Part shown: positions 12,318 through 19,899 of the stretch, piece after piece | Layout: each line of letters starts with the position of its first letter | Position numbering within the stretch: the first letter of the stretch is position 1 | Made by a program: the position numbers and the translations under genes | The notes under the pieces: model-generated | The model's database searches: none | Seen by the model: the letters and a program-made list of their open reading frames with translations, nothing else | Told to the model about the DNA's origin: nothing | From: DASYVD01 sp050693035 | Lineage (GTDB): Bacteria; Actinomycetota; UBA4738; CALAEC01 | Assembly: GCA_050693035.1 (NCBI GenBank) | Contig: JBOGWB010000084.1 | Span: forward strand, 1-48,785 | Direction: 5' to 3' | DNA: 48,785 nt

Positions 12318-13117
12318 TCTCGGCCGCCACGAGCCAGCTCCACCAGCGCACCGTGCACGGCCGGGTTGCCGGCGAGGATGTCCCCGGACAGGTAGTCGGG
12401 CCCGCCGCACCAGTCGGTGACAACCCCTCCGGCCTCTTCGATCAAGAGAGCGCCGGCGGCGACGTCCCACGAGCTCAGCCCCAGCTCGAAGAACCCGTCG
12501 AGGACGCCGGAGGCGACCCAGGCCAGATCCAGGGCCGCGGCCCCGGGACGGCGAAGATCCTCGAACGTTCGAAGCGCCGGCCGGAGCAGCCCCTCGTACC
12601 GGGGAAGGCGATCCTTCACCCGGAACGGGAACCCCGTGCCCACAACGGCGGCCGCCGGATCCCGGGAGGAGACCCGTAGGGGTCGCCCACTCCCCTCGGC
12701 TCCGAGGCCCCTCGCCGCCGCGAAGGTCAGGTCCAGCGCCGGGGCGTGGACCGCCCCGGCCAGGGGCCGTCCTTCCACCATCAGGGCCACCGAGACCCCG
12801 AACACGGGCAGGCCGTGGAGGAAGTTGGTGGTCCCGTCCAGCGGATCGACCAGCCAGAAGAGACCCGAGTGCTCACCGCCCAGCTCTTCGCCCACCACGG
12901 GCACGTCCGGGGCCTCCGCCTCGAGGAAGCTCCTGATGGCCCGTTCGGCGAGGCGATCCACATCCGTGACGTAGTCACCCGACGCCTTCTCCCGAACCTC
13001 CTGGGCGGGACCGCCGGCTTCCCAGGCCCGCCGGAGGACCCGGCCGCCTTCCCGGGCGGCCTGAACGGCCAGGTCACGGGCCCGGGCCGGTTCGTCCGCG
13101 ATCATGGAGGCGGCCAT
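12290..13117 (-). CDS. Inositol monophosphatase family protein
   Basis: This Mg2+-dependent phosphatase belongs to the inositol-monophosphatase/SuhB/CysQ superfamily. The metal-binding motifs are present: GEELGGEHSG, WLVDPLDGTTNF and SSWDVAAGALLIEEAGG. The start chosen (MAASMIADEP) gives 275 residues, normal for the family. Two later or earlier Met starts are possible because no ribosome binding site is strong. Substrate cannot be assigned: inositol phosphate, histidinol phosphate and PAP phosphatases share these motifs. It is transcribed toward the lipoprotein gene, and its 5' end faces the rpsL promoter. Confidence 0.9.
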   Translation of the reverse strand: MAASMIADEPARARDLAVQAAREGGRVLRRAWEAGGPAQEVREKASGDYVTDVDRLAERAIRSFLEAEAPDVPVVGEELGGEHSGLFWLVDPLDGTTNFLHGLPVFGVSVALMVEGRPLAGAVHAPALDLTFAAARGLGAEGSGRPLRVSSRDPAAAVVGTGFPFRVKDRLPRYEGLLRPALRTFEDLRRPGAAALDLAWVASGVLDGFFELGLSSWDVAAGALLIEEAGGVVTDWCGGPDYLSGDILAGNPAVHGALVELARGGRDHSPRGTSS

Positions 13118-13152
13118 TGTACGCGGGCCCTTCGTCCTGGTCAGCGGGTTGA

Positions 13153-13179
13153 TTGACACCCTTCACGGCGCGCTATACT
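13153..13179 (+). promoter_or_regulatory. Promoter for the rpsL-rpsG-fusA operon
   Basis: A perfect TTGACA (13153-13158) precedes TATACT (13174-13179) by 15 bp. An alternative -35, TTGATT (13149-13154), gives 19 bp. The spacer is not ideal either way, but the -10 block CTATACT is shared with the rpoB and rpmJ promoters. The start near 13186 gives a leader of about 165 nt. Confidence 0.65.
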
Positions 13180-13191
13180 CTTAACGGTCGT

Positions 13192-13313
13192 GGCCCGGCA
13201 AGGCCGGGCCGCAGCGTGTCCAACCACGAGATCCCAGGGGTACCCGCAGCGTGTTTGGGTGGGACCTCGTCGCCGGGCCCAGGCGGGCCCGGTTTTCGAT
13301 GGGAAACCCCTGG
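13192..13313 (+). promoter_or_regulatory. Structured mRNA leader of the str operon
   Basis: The leader contains three pairings. The first is a stem GGCCCGGC/GCCGGGCC with an AAG loop (13192-13210). The second is a long-range pairing CCAGGGGT (13234-13241) with ACCCCTGG (13306-13313). The third is a GC hairpin followed by TTTT inside that pairing. A 10-bp direct repeat CGCAGCGTGT (13210-13219 and 13245-13254) is also present. The arrangement looks regulatory, but I do not recognise it as a named ribosomal-protein leader. Confidence 0.55.
13273..13296 (+). terminator. Terminator-like hairpin inside the rpsL leader (possible attenuator)
   Basis: CCGGGCCC (13273-13280) pairs perfectly with GGGCCCGG (13285-13292) around an AGGC loop, and TTTT follows at once (13293-13296). 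This is the shape of an intrinsic terminator, placed about 55 nt before the rpsL start codon. Attenuation of the operon is inferred. Confidence 0.55.
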
Positions 13314-13351
13314 TTGTGGAACGAACAACGTACAAGGGAGACGGGCGAAGT

Positions 13352-13723
13352 ATGCCGACGGTACAGCAGCTGGTCAGAAAGGGACGGGAGTCCCTCCGTG
13401 GCAGGACGAAGACTCCCGCCCTCAAGGGATCGCCCCAGCGCCGGGGGGTATGCACGCGCGTCTACACCGTCACTCCCAAGAAGCCGAACTCGGCCCTCCG
13501 GAAGGTGGCCCGGGTCCGCCTGACCAGCGGCACCGAGGTCACGGCGTACATCCCCGGCATCGGCCACAACCTCCAGGAGCACTCCATCGTGCTGGTCCGC
13601 GGCGGCCGGGTCAGGGACGTCCCGGGCGTTCGGTACAAGGTCATCCGGGCCGCGCTGGACACCTCGGGCGTGCCCGACCGCCGGAGGGGCCGGTCCAAGT
13701 ACGGGGCCAAGAAGCCCGCCTAG
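13352..13723 (+). CDS. rpsL: 30S ribosomal protein S12
   Basis: S12 sits at the decoding centre and controls accuracy. The ATG at 13352 (MPTVQQLVRKGRES) gives the normal 123 residues; in-frame starts upstream fall in the leader. TPKKPNSALRK holds Lys43 and Lys44. The loop at residues 84-92 reads GGRVRDVPG, so residue 88 is Arg where E. coli and Mycobacterium have Lys, a position where Lys-to-Arg change causes streptomycin resistance in those species. First gene of the str operon. Confidence 0.98.
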   Translation: MPTVQQLVRKGRESLRGRTKTPALKGSPQRRGVCTRVYTVTPKKPNSALRKVARVRLTSGTEVTAYIPGIGHNLQEHSIVLVRGGRVRDVPGVRYKVIRAALDTSGVPDRRRGRSKYGAKKPA

Positions 13724-13732
13724 GGAGTCGAG

Positions 13733-14203
13733 ATGCCGAGGCGAGGCTCTGCTGGCAAGCGCGAGGTCCAACCGGATCCCATCTACCAGAACCCCCTGGT
13801 CACCCAGCTCGTCAACAAGCTCATGGTGGATGGGAAGAAGTCCCTGGCGGAGCACATCGTGTACCGGTCCCTCGAGCGCATCAGCGAGCGGACCCAGGGG
13901 GACCCGGTGGTCACCCTGAAGAAGGCGGTCGAGAACACCCGTCCGCTGCTGGAGGTTCGCTCCAGGCGGGTGGGCGGGGCGACCTATCAGGTCCCGGTGG
14001 AGGTTCGTCCCCACCGGGGGACCACGCTCGCCCTCCGGTGGCTCGTGACCTACTCGCGCCAGCGGAAGGGTCGCGACATGGTGGATCGCCTGGTGGGCGA
14101 GATCATGGACGCCTCCCAGGGTCAGGGCTCGGCCGTGAAGCGGCGCGAGGACCTCCACAAGATGGCGGAGGCCAACAAGGCCTTCGCCCACTACAGGTGG
14201 TGA
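13733..14203 (+). CDS. rpsG: 30S ribosomal protein S7
   Basis: S7 is a primary 16S rRNA-binding protein that nucleates the 30S head and is a translational repressor of the str operon in E. coli. The 156-residue protein starts MPRRGSAGKRE and contains the conserved VNKLMVDGKKSLAE and RRVGGATYQVPVEV segments. Its stop TGA shares one base with the fusA ATG, so translation is coupled. Confidence 0.98.
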   Translation: MPRRGSAGKREVQPDPIYQNPLVTQLVNKLMVDGKKSLAEHIVYRSLERISERTQGDPVVTLKKAVENTRPLLEVRSRRVGGATYQVPVEVRPHRGTTLALRWLVTYSRQRKGRDMVDRLVGEIMDASQGQGSAVKRREDLHKMAEANKAFAHYRW

Positions 14204-16371
14204 TGGTGGCCACCCCAGCCAGGAAGCTCGAGAAGATGGCCCAACCAGCGGAGCAGGTGAAGCGGCAGCCCGGAGGCGAGAAGGGTCTCGTCATCCGAGA
14301 GTACCCGCTGGGCAGGACCCGCAACATCGGGATCATGGCCCACATCGACGCGGGCAAGACCACCACGACCGAGCGGATCCTCTACTACACAGGCAAGACC
14401 TACAAGATCGGTGAGGTCCACGAGGGCACCGCCCAGATGGACTGGATGGTCCAGGAGCAGGAGCGGGGGATCACGATCACCTCGGCCGCCACGACCTGCA
14501 AGTGGAAGGACCACTGGATCAACATCATCGACACGCCCGGACACGTGGACTTCACGGTCGAGGTGGAGCGGTCCCTGCGGGTGCTCGACGGGGCCGTGGC
14601 CGTGTTCGACGCGGTGGCCGGCGTGGAACCCCAGTCCGAGACGGTATGGCGACAGGCCGACCGGTATCGAGTGCCCAGGATCTGCTTCGTCAACAAGATG
14701 GACAGGGTCGGCGCGGACTTCTCCCGCACCGTCCAGATGATCGAAGACAGGCTCCATGCGACCCCCCTGGTGATCCAGCTTCCCTGGGGGGTCGAGGACT
14801 CTTTCGTGGGCGTCATCGATCTCGTGGAGATGAAGGGCCGCCGGTGGACCTCCGAGAAGGGCGAGGAGTGGGAGGACACGGAGATCCCCCAGGAGCTCCG
14901 AGCGGAAGCCGAGGGGTGGCACCACCGCCTGTTCGAGCAGCTCGCGGACCACGACGAGGCACTCATGGAGAAGTTCGTCCACGAGGAGGAGCCGGGACTG
15001 GCCGAGTTGAAGAGGGCGGTCAGGCGGGCCACGCTGGCCGTCGAGGGAACGCCGGTCCTGTGCGGGACGGCGTTCAAGAACAAGGGCATCCAGCCACTCC
15101 TCGACGCCATCGTCGACTACCTCCCGTCGCCCCAGGACGTGCCGCCCATGGAGGGCCAGATCCCGGGTAGCCGGGACCTCCAGGTCCGCCGGGCCGACGA
15201 CGACGAGCCCTTCGCCGCGCTGGCTTTCAAGGTCATGTCCGACCCCTACGTGGGCCGGCTCACCTACTTCCGGGTCTATTCGGGGATGGTTCGGGCCGGG
15301 GCACACACCTACAACTCCACCAAGGACCGCAAGGAGCGCATCGGCCGGATCCTCCAGATGCACGCCAACCACCGCGAGGACAAGGAGGCGGCCTTCGCCG
15401 GCGACATCGTGGCCGCGGTGGGCCTGAAGCACTCGAGCACCGGCGACACGCTGTGCGACCCGAGCGAGCCGAACATCCTCGAGTCCATGACCGTCCCCGC
15501 CCCGGTCATCACCGTCGCCATCGAGCCGAAGACCAAGGCCGACCAGGAGAAGCTGGCCACGGCCCTGCAGCGGCTGGCCGACGAGGACCCCACCTTCCTC
15601 GTGAAGAACGACGAGGAGACCGGTCAGACCATCATCTCCGGGATGGGCGAGCTCCACCTGGAGGTCCTGGTGGACAGGCTGACCCGGGAGTTCAAGGTGG
15701 CCGCCAACGTTGGCAAGCCGCAGGTGGCCTACCGTGAGACCGTCCGCCGGCCCGTGGAGAAGGTGGAGGCGCGGTACGTGAAGCAGACCGGCGGCCACGG
15801 TCAGTACGGCCACGTGGTCGTGAACCTGGAGCCGACGGGCCCCGGCGGAGGCTACGAGTTCGTCAACAAGATCACCGGCGGCAAGATCCCCAACGAGTAC
15901 ATCCCCTCGGTGGACCAGGGCATCCAGGAGGCCATGGAGACCGGCGTGCTCGCCGGATACCCGTTGGTCGACCTGAGGGCGGTCCTGGTGGACGGGAGCT
16001 ATCACGAGGTCGACTCATCGGAGATCGCCTTCAAGATCGCCGGGCAGATCGCGTTGCGGGAGGGGGCCAGGAAGGCCCATCCCGTGCTGCTCGAGCCGGT
16101 GATGCAGGTCGAGGTGGTCACCCCGGAGGACTACATGGGCGACGTCATCGCCGACCTCACCGCTCGCCGGGGCAAGATCGAGCGGATGGATCAGCGCGGG
16201 GGGAGCCAGACCATCCGGGCCCACGTCCCGCTCTCGGAGATGTTCGGGTATGCGACCGATCTGCGGTCGAAGACGCAGGGGCGGGCCACCTACTCGATGC
16301 AATTCCATTCGTACCAGGAGGTCCCAGCGTCGATCGCCGAGGCCATCGTGGCCAAGGTGAGGGGAGCATGA
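14203..16371 (+). CDS. fusA: Elongation factor G with N-terminal extension
   Basis: EF-G is the GTPase that drives translocation and, with RRF, ribosome recycling. G-domain motifs are intact: AHIDAGKTTTTE (P-loop), the DTPGHVDF switch II motif and NKMD. The ATG at 14203 overlaps the rpsG stop and gives 722 residues. About 40 residues precede the conserved RNIGIMAHIDAGK, longer than the usual 10 or so. A second ATG at 14236, with AGGAAG upstream, would give a shorter extension. The expected tuf gene does not follow; rpsJ begins 16 nt downstream. Confidence 0.97.
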   Translation: MVATPARKLEKMAQPAEQVKRQPGGEKGLVIREYPLGRTRNIGIMAHIDAGKTTTTERILYYTGKTYKIGEVHEGTAQMDWMVQEQERGITITSAATTCKWKDHWINIIDTPGHVDFTVEVERSLRVLDGAVAVFDAVAGVEPQSETVWRQADRYRVPRICFVNKMDRVGADFSRTVQMIEDRLHATPLVIQLPWGVEDSFVGVIDLVEMKGRRWTSEKGEEWEDTEIPQELRAEAEGWHHRLFEQLADHDEALMEKFVHEEEPGLAELKRAVRRATLAVEGTPVLCGTAFKNKGIQPLLDAIVDYLPSPQDVPPMEGQIPGSRDLQVRRADDDEPFAALAFKVMSDPYVGRLTYFRVYSGMVRAGAHTYNSTKDRKERIGRILQMHANHREDKEAAFAGDIVAAVGLKHSSTGDTLCDPSEPNILESMTVPAPVITVAIEPKTKADQEKLATALQRLADEDPTFLVKNDEETGQTIISGMGELHLEVLVDRLTREFKVAANVGKPQVAYRETVRRPVEKVEARYVKQTGGHGQYGHVVVNLEPTGPGGGYEFVNKITGGKIPNEYIPSVDQGIQEAMETGVLAGYPLVDLRAVLVDGSYHEVDSSEIAFKIAGQIALREGARKAHPVLLEPVMQVEVVTPEDYMGDVIADLTARRGKIERMDQRGGSQTIRAHVPLSEMFGYATDLRSKTQGRATYSMQFHSYQEVPASIAEAIVAKVRGA

Positions 16372-16387
16372 GGAGAGAGAGCTAGAG

Positions 16388-16696
16388 ATGGCCGCGCCGA
16401 AGATCCGCATCAAGCTCAGGGCGTACGACCACGAGCTCCTCGACCAGGCGGCTCGCGACATCGTGGAGCACGTTCAGCGGACCGGCGCCAGGGTCGTGGG
16501 GCCGGTTCCCCTGCCCACACGGCGGTCGGTGTTCACGGTGATCCGCTCGCCCCACAAGGATAAGGACAGCCGGGAGCATTTCCAGATGCTCACGCATCAG
16601 CGACTCATCGATATCGTCGACGCCACGTCGAAGACCGTGCAGGAGCTCCAGCGCCTGAACCTGTCGGCCGGCGTGGACATCGAGATCAAACTGTGA
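16388..16696 (+). CDS. rpsJ: 30S ribosomal protein S10
   Basis: S10 is part of the 30S head and, as NusE, also joins NusB in antitermination. The 102-residue sequence (MAAPKIRIKLRAYDHELLDQ) is typical, with SPHKDKDSREHFQMLTHQRL in the long loop. It follows fusA by only 16 nt, so it appears to be read from the str promoter. Its stop is a tandem TGATGA whose second TGA begins the dispersed repeat element. Confidence 0.98.
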   Translation: MAAPKIRIKLRAYDHELLDQAARDIVEHVQRTGARVVGPVPLPTRRSVFTVIRSPHKDKDSREHFQMLTHQRLIDIVDATSKTVQELQRLNLSAGVDIEIKL

Positions 16697-16800
16697 TGAG
16701 GGGGTCCAGGGGGGCAGCAGCCCGGCGGAGCGAAGCGGAGCCGATCAGGCTGCTGCATTCCCCCTGGCCGAAGGACGCTGCCGAAGGCAGCGGACTGAGG
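16695..16800 (+). repeat. Dispersed two-hairpin repeat element, copy 1 (rpsJ-rplC)
   Basis: This 106-bp element has a second copy at 44247-44354. It begins on the rpsJ stop and runs almost to the rplC ribosome binding site. Arm CCAGGGGG (16706-16713) pairs with CCCCCTGG (16760-16767), and CAGCAGCC (16715-16722) with GGCTGCTG (16748-16755), capped by a variable loop. A second hairpin, CGCTGCC-GAA-GGCAGCG, spans 16776-16792. TGAGG occurs at both ends (16697-16701 and 16796-16800). The first 29 and last 36 bases are identical in the two copies, while the apical loop differs. No coding capacity. Confidence 0.85.
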
Positions 16801-16820
16801 ATGGGGAAATAGGAGGCGAC

Positions 16821-17471
16821 GTGGCAGAGGTGAAAGGCATCCTGGGCGAGAAGCTGGGGATGACCCAGGTGTTCACGGAGGAGGGCCGGGCCATCCCGGT
16901 GACCGTGATCAAGGCGGGGCCCTGCCGGGTCGTGCAGGTGAAGACGGCCAAGACCGATGGCTATGCCGCGGTGCAGCTCGCCATGGGCCAGGTGCGCCGG
17001 GCCAGCAAGCCCCTGGCCGGCCACTACGGCAAGGCCGGGGTCGAGCCGGGGCGTCACCTGGTGGAGCTTCGCACCGACGACGCGTCTTCCTACCAGGTCG
17101 GCCAGGAGATCAAGGCCGACGTGTTCCAGCCCGGACAGCACGTCGACGTGGTGGGCGTGTCCAAGGGCCATGGCTTCGCCGGGGTCATGAAGCGGCACGG
17201 CTTCCGTGGCCTGTCCGCCTCCCACGGCACCGAGCGGAAGCATCGGAGTCCCGGGTCCATCGGCGCCGCATCCACCCCCTCGCGCGTGTTCAAGGGCATC
17301 AAGCTGCCCGGCCAGCTCGGGAACGAGCGCGTGACGGTCTTGAACCTCGAGGTGGTGGAAAGCGACCCGGAGCGGGGCCTGCTGTTGGTGAAGGGCGCGG
17401 TGCCGGGCCCGGCGGGGGGTCTGCTCATGGTGCGCTCGGGAGTGAAGACGCGAGAGACGAGGAAGGCCTAG
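16821..17471 (+). CDS. rplC: 50S ribosomal protein L3
   Basis: L3 is an early assembly protein that reaches the peptidyl-transferase centre. The 216-residue product starts from GTG at 16821 behind TAGGAGG. GILGEKLGMTQVF and the Gln-containing loop region HRSPGSIGAASTPSRVFKG are conserved. It opens the S10-type cluster downstream of the repeat element. The 3' gap to rplD is 6 nt. Confidence 0.98.
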   Translation: MAEVKGILGEKLGMTQVFTEEGRAIPVTVIKAGPCRVVQVKTAKTDGYAAVQLAMGQVRRASKPLAGHYGKAGVEPGRHLVELRTDDASSYQVGQEIKADVFQPGQHVDVVGVSKGHGFAGVMKRHGFRGLSASHGTERKHRSPGSIGAASTPSRVFKGIKLPGQLGNERVTVLNLEVVESDPERGLLLVKGAVPGPAGGLLMVRSGVKTRETRKA

Positions 17472-17477
17472 GTCGTC

Positions 17478-18107
17478 ATGGCGAAGGTGGAGGTCCTCAA
17501 GATCGACGTGGTCGACCAGTCCGGCTCGGTTGTCGGCAAGCACGAGCTCGACCCGGCCGTCTTCGACGCGCAGGTCAACGTGCCCGTCATGCATCAGGTC
17601 GTCGTTGCGGGGATGGCGGCCGCTCGACGGGGCTCGCACTCCACCAAGACCCGGGCCGAGGTATCGGGCGGGGGCCGCAAGCCCTGGCGCCAGAAGGGGA
17701 CCGGCCGGGCGCGCCACGGCTCGATCCGCTCCCCGCTGTGGGTCGGCGGCGGCGTGGCCCACGGGCCCAAGCCGAAGGACTACGAACAGCGGGTCCCGAA
17801 GAAGATGAAGCGGCTGGCGCTGCGGTCCGCCCTGACCGATCGGGCCCGGGAGGAGCGGATCAAGGTCGTGGACGCCCTGTCCTTCGACGAGCCCAAGACC
17901 AAGAACGCCGTCGACGCGCTGGGGTCGCTGGGCACCTACGGCAACGTGCTGCTGGTCCTGGCGGAACCGGACGAGCTCGTCGAGAAGTCGTTCCGCAATC
18001 TCCCCGAGGTCAAGATCGTCTACCCGGGGAACCTGGCCACCTACGACGTGCTGTACGCGGACTGGCTGCTGTTCACCAAGGCAGCCCTCGAGGTGATCAA
18101 GCCATGA
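17478..18107 (+). CDS. rplD: 50S ribosomal protein L4
   Basis: L4 lines the exit tunnel and in E. coli represses the S10 operon. The 209-residue protein shows the tunnel-loop signature, with GGGRKPWRQKGTGRARHGS at about residues 65-83. The last residues overlap rplW through ATGA. No extra domains were seen. Confidence 0.98.
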   Translation: MAKVEVLKIDVVDQSGSVVGKHELDPAVFDAQVNVPVMHQVVVAGMAAARRGSHSTKTRAEVSGGGRKPWRQKGTGRARHGSIRSPLWVGGGVAHGPKPKDYEQRVPKKMKRLALRSALTDRAREERIKVVDALSFDEPKTKNAVDALGSLGTYGNVLLVLAEPDELVEKSFRNLPEVKIVYPGNLATYDVLYADWLLFTKAALEVIKP

Positions 18108-18391
18108 GGAGCCCCAGCGACGTGATCCTCCGCCCCGTGGTCTCGGAGAAGAGCTACGCGGGGCTGGAGCAGAACCGGTACACGTTCGTCGTCTCTCCGG
18201 ACGCCAACAAGACCGAGATCCGGGAGGCGGTGCAGTCCATCTGGAGCGTACGGGTCCTCAAGGTGAGCACGTTGAACCGTCGGGGCAAGTCCAAGCGGTT
18301 CCGGTGGACCCAGGGCCGTCGTCCGGACGAGAGGCGCGCCGTGGTCACGCTGGCCCCCGGCGACTCCATCGAGATCTTCGAGCAGAAGTAG
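18104..18391 (+). CDS. rplW: 50S ribosomal protein L23
   Basis: L23 surrounds the tunnel exit and is the docking site for trigger factor and SRP. The ATG at 18104 overlaps the rplD stop by 4 nt and gives 95 residues (MRSPSDVILRPVVSEKSY), the standard size, with the NKTEIREAVQSIW helix and NRRGKSKRFRW loop conserved. The 3' gap to rplB is 7 nt. Confidence 0.97.
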   Translation: MRSPSDVILRPVVSEKSYAGLEQNRYTFVVSPDANKTEIREAVQSIWSVRVLKVSTLNRRGKSKRFRWTQGRRPDERRAVVTLAPGDSIEIFEQK

Positions 18392-18398
18392 GAGAGCC

Positions 18399-19229
18399 AT
18401 GGCGATCAGGAAGTACAAGCCGACGACGCCGGGCCGCCGCGGGGCGGGGGTCTCGGACTTCTCCGAGGTCACCCGGAAGGGGCCGGAGAAGTCTCTGACC
18501 CGTCCTCGACCTCAGAAGGCCGGGCGGAACGTCTACGGGCGCATCACCACCCGGCACAAGGGTGGGGGGCACAAGCGCCGGTACCGGCTGGTCGACTTCC
18601 GCCGGGAGAAGGACGGCATCCCGGCGAAGGTCGCCTCGATCGAGTACGACCCCAACCGGTCCGCGCGGATCGCCCTGCTTCACTACGCGGACGGGGAGAA
18701 GCGCTACATCCTTGCGCCCCAGGGGCTCCGTGTGGGCGACCTGCTATCCTCGGGTCCCGGAGCGGATATCCGCCCCGGAAACGCCCTTCCCCTGGCCAAC
18801 ATCCCGGTGGGCACCGTGGTGCACGGCGTGGAGCTGCGCCCGGGAGGGGGGGCCAAGATGGCCCGTTCGGCCGGGACCGGCGTGCAGCTGGTGGCCAAAG
18901 AGAGTGGCTTCGCCCATCTCCGCTTGCCCTCGGGCGAGATCCGGCTGGTGGACCTGCGGTGCCGGGCCTCGGTGGGCCAGGTGGGAAACCCCGAGCACGA
19001 GCTGATCTCGCTGGGCAAGGCGGGGCGGAAGCGCTGGATGGGGGTCCGCCCGACCACTCGCGGAGTGGCCATGAACCCGGTGGATCATCCGCTCGGCGGG
19101 GGCGAAGGGAAGTCATCCGGAGGCCGGCATCCCACATCGCCCTGGGGCAAGAAGGAAGGCCGGACCCGAAAGAAGGACAAGGCCTCGAACCGGTACATCG
19201 TTCGCCGGCGAGGCAAGGGAAGGGGATAG
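18399..19229 (+). CDS. rplB: 50S ribosomal protein L2
   Basis: L2 is required for subunit joining and peptidyl transfer. The 276-residue length is typical. KPTTPGRRGAGVSDF starts the protein. The functionally important His lies in VAMNPVDHPLGGGEGKSSGG near the C-terminus. The ATG at 18399 follows an AGGAGAGCC ribosome binding site. Confidence 0.98.
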   Translation: MAIRKYKPTTPGRRGAGVSDFSEVTRKGPEKSLTRPRPQKAGRNVYGRITTRHKGGGHKRRYRLVDFRREKDGIPAKVASIEYDPNRSARIALLHYADGEKRYILAPQGLRVGDLLSSGPGADIRPGNALPLANIPVGTVVHGVELRPGGGAKMARSAGTGVQLVAKESGFAHLRLPSGEIRLVDLRCRASVGQVGNPEHELISLGKAGRKRWMGVRPTTRGVAMNPVDHPLGGGEGKSSGGRHPTSPWGKKEGRTRKKDKASNRYIVRRRGKGRG

Positions 19230-19233
19230 ACCA

Positions 19234-19518
19234 GTGCCGAGATCGGTGAAGAAGGGACCGTTCGTCGACGACCACCTCCTCCGCAAGGTGGAGGAGATGA
19301 ACAAGCGCGGTGACAAGCGTGTCATCCGAACGTGGTCGCGGCGGTCGACGATCATCCCGGAGATGGTCGGACACACGATCGCGGTGCACGACGGCCGCAA
19401 GCACGTCCCGGTGTTCGTCACCGAGGCCATGGTGGGCCACAAGCTCGGCGAGTTCGCCCCCACCCGGACGTTCCGCACCCACGGGCACCACACCGAACGA
19501 AGCACAGCGCTGAAGTGA
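19234..19518 (+). CDS. rpsS: 30S ribosomal protein S19
   Basis: S19 is a 30S head protein that contacts S13 and the A-site finger. It starts with GTG (PRSVKKGPFVDDHLLRK) and is 94 residues, standard length. RTWSRRSTIIPEMVGHTIAV is conserved. The gene ends in a tandem TGATGA stop followed by GGAGC, as after rpsJ and rpsH. Confidence 0.97.
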   Translation: MPRSVKKGPFVDDHLLRKVEEMNKRGDKRVIRTWSRRSTIIPEMVGHTIAVHDGRKHVPVFVTEAMVGHKLGEFAPTRTFRTHGHHTERSTALK

Positions 19519-19539
19519 TGAGGAGCTGAGGAAGGGGAT

Positions 19540-19899
19540 ATGGAAGCGAGGGCAGTGGCCAAGTTCGTGAGGGTCTCGCCATTCAAGGCGAGGCGAGTCG
19601 TCGACCTCATCCGCGGAAAGCACGTGGATGATGCCCGGCGCGTCCTCTCGCACTCGCCCTACGGCGCCACCCGCCCGGTGCGGAAGCTCCTGGAGTCCGC
19701 GGTGGCCAACGCCGGCCAGAAGCCGGGGGTGGTCCCCGAAAACCTGTTCGTGGTCCGCGCCTACGTCGACGAGGGACCCACGCTCCGGCGCTGGCGGCCC
19801 CGTGCGCTGGGCCGCGCGACGCGGGTCCGCAAGCGCACCAGCCACATCACGGTCGTCGTGGGAACCACCGAGGAGGTGTCCATTGGGGCACAAGGTTAA
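19540..19899 (+). CDS. rplV: 50S ribosomal protein L22
   Basis: L22 lines the exit tunnel with L4; changes in its loop affect macrolide response. The 119 residues contain FVRVSPFKARRVVDLIRGK at the start and the RRWRPRALGRATRVRKRTSH tunnel loop. The stop lies 14 nt inside rpsC, so the two are translationally coupled. Confidence 0.97.
   Translation: MEARAVAKFVRVSPFKARRVVDLIRGKHVDDARRVLSHSPYGATRPVRKLLESAVANAGQKPGVVPENLFVVRAYVDEGPTLRRWRPRALGRATRVRKRTSHITVVVGTTEEVSIGAQG

Noticed and set aside
13153..14202. Open frame upstream of fusA in the same frame, running through the rpsL leader, rpsL and rpsG.
   Set aside because: It overlaps two well-supported ribosomal genes in another frame and is only the absence of stops in GC-rich DNA. 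fusA starts near 14203.
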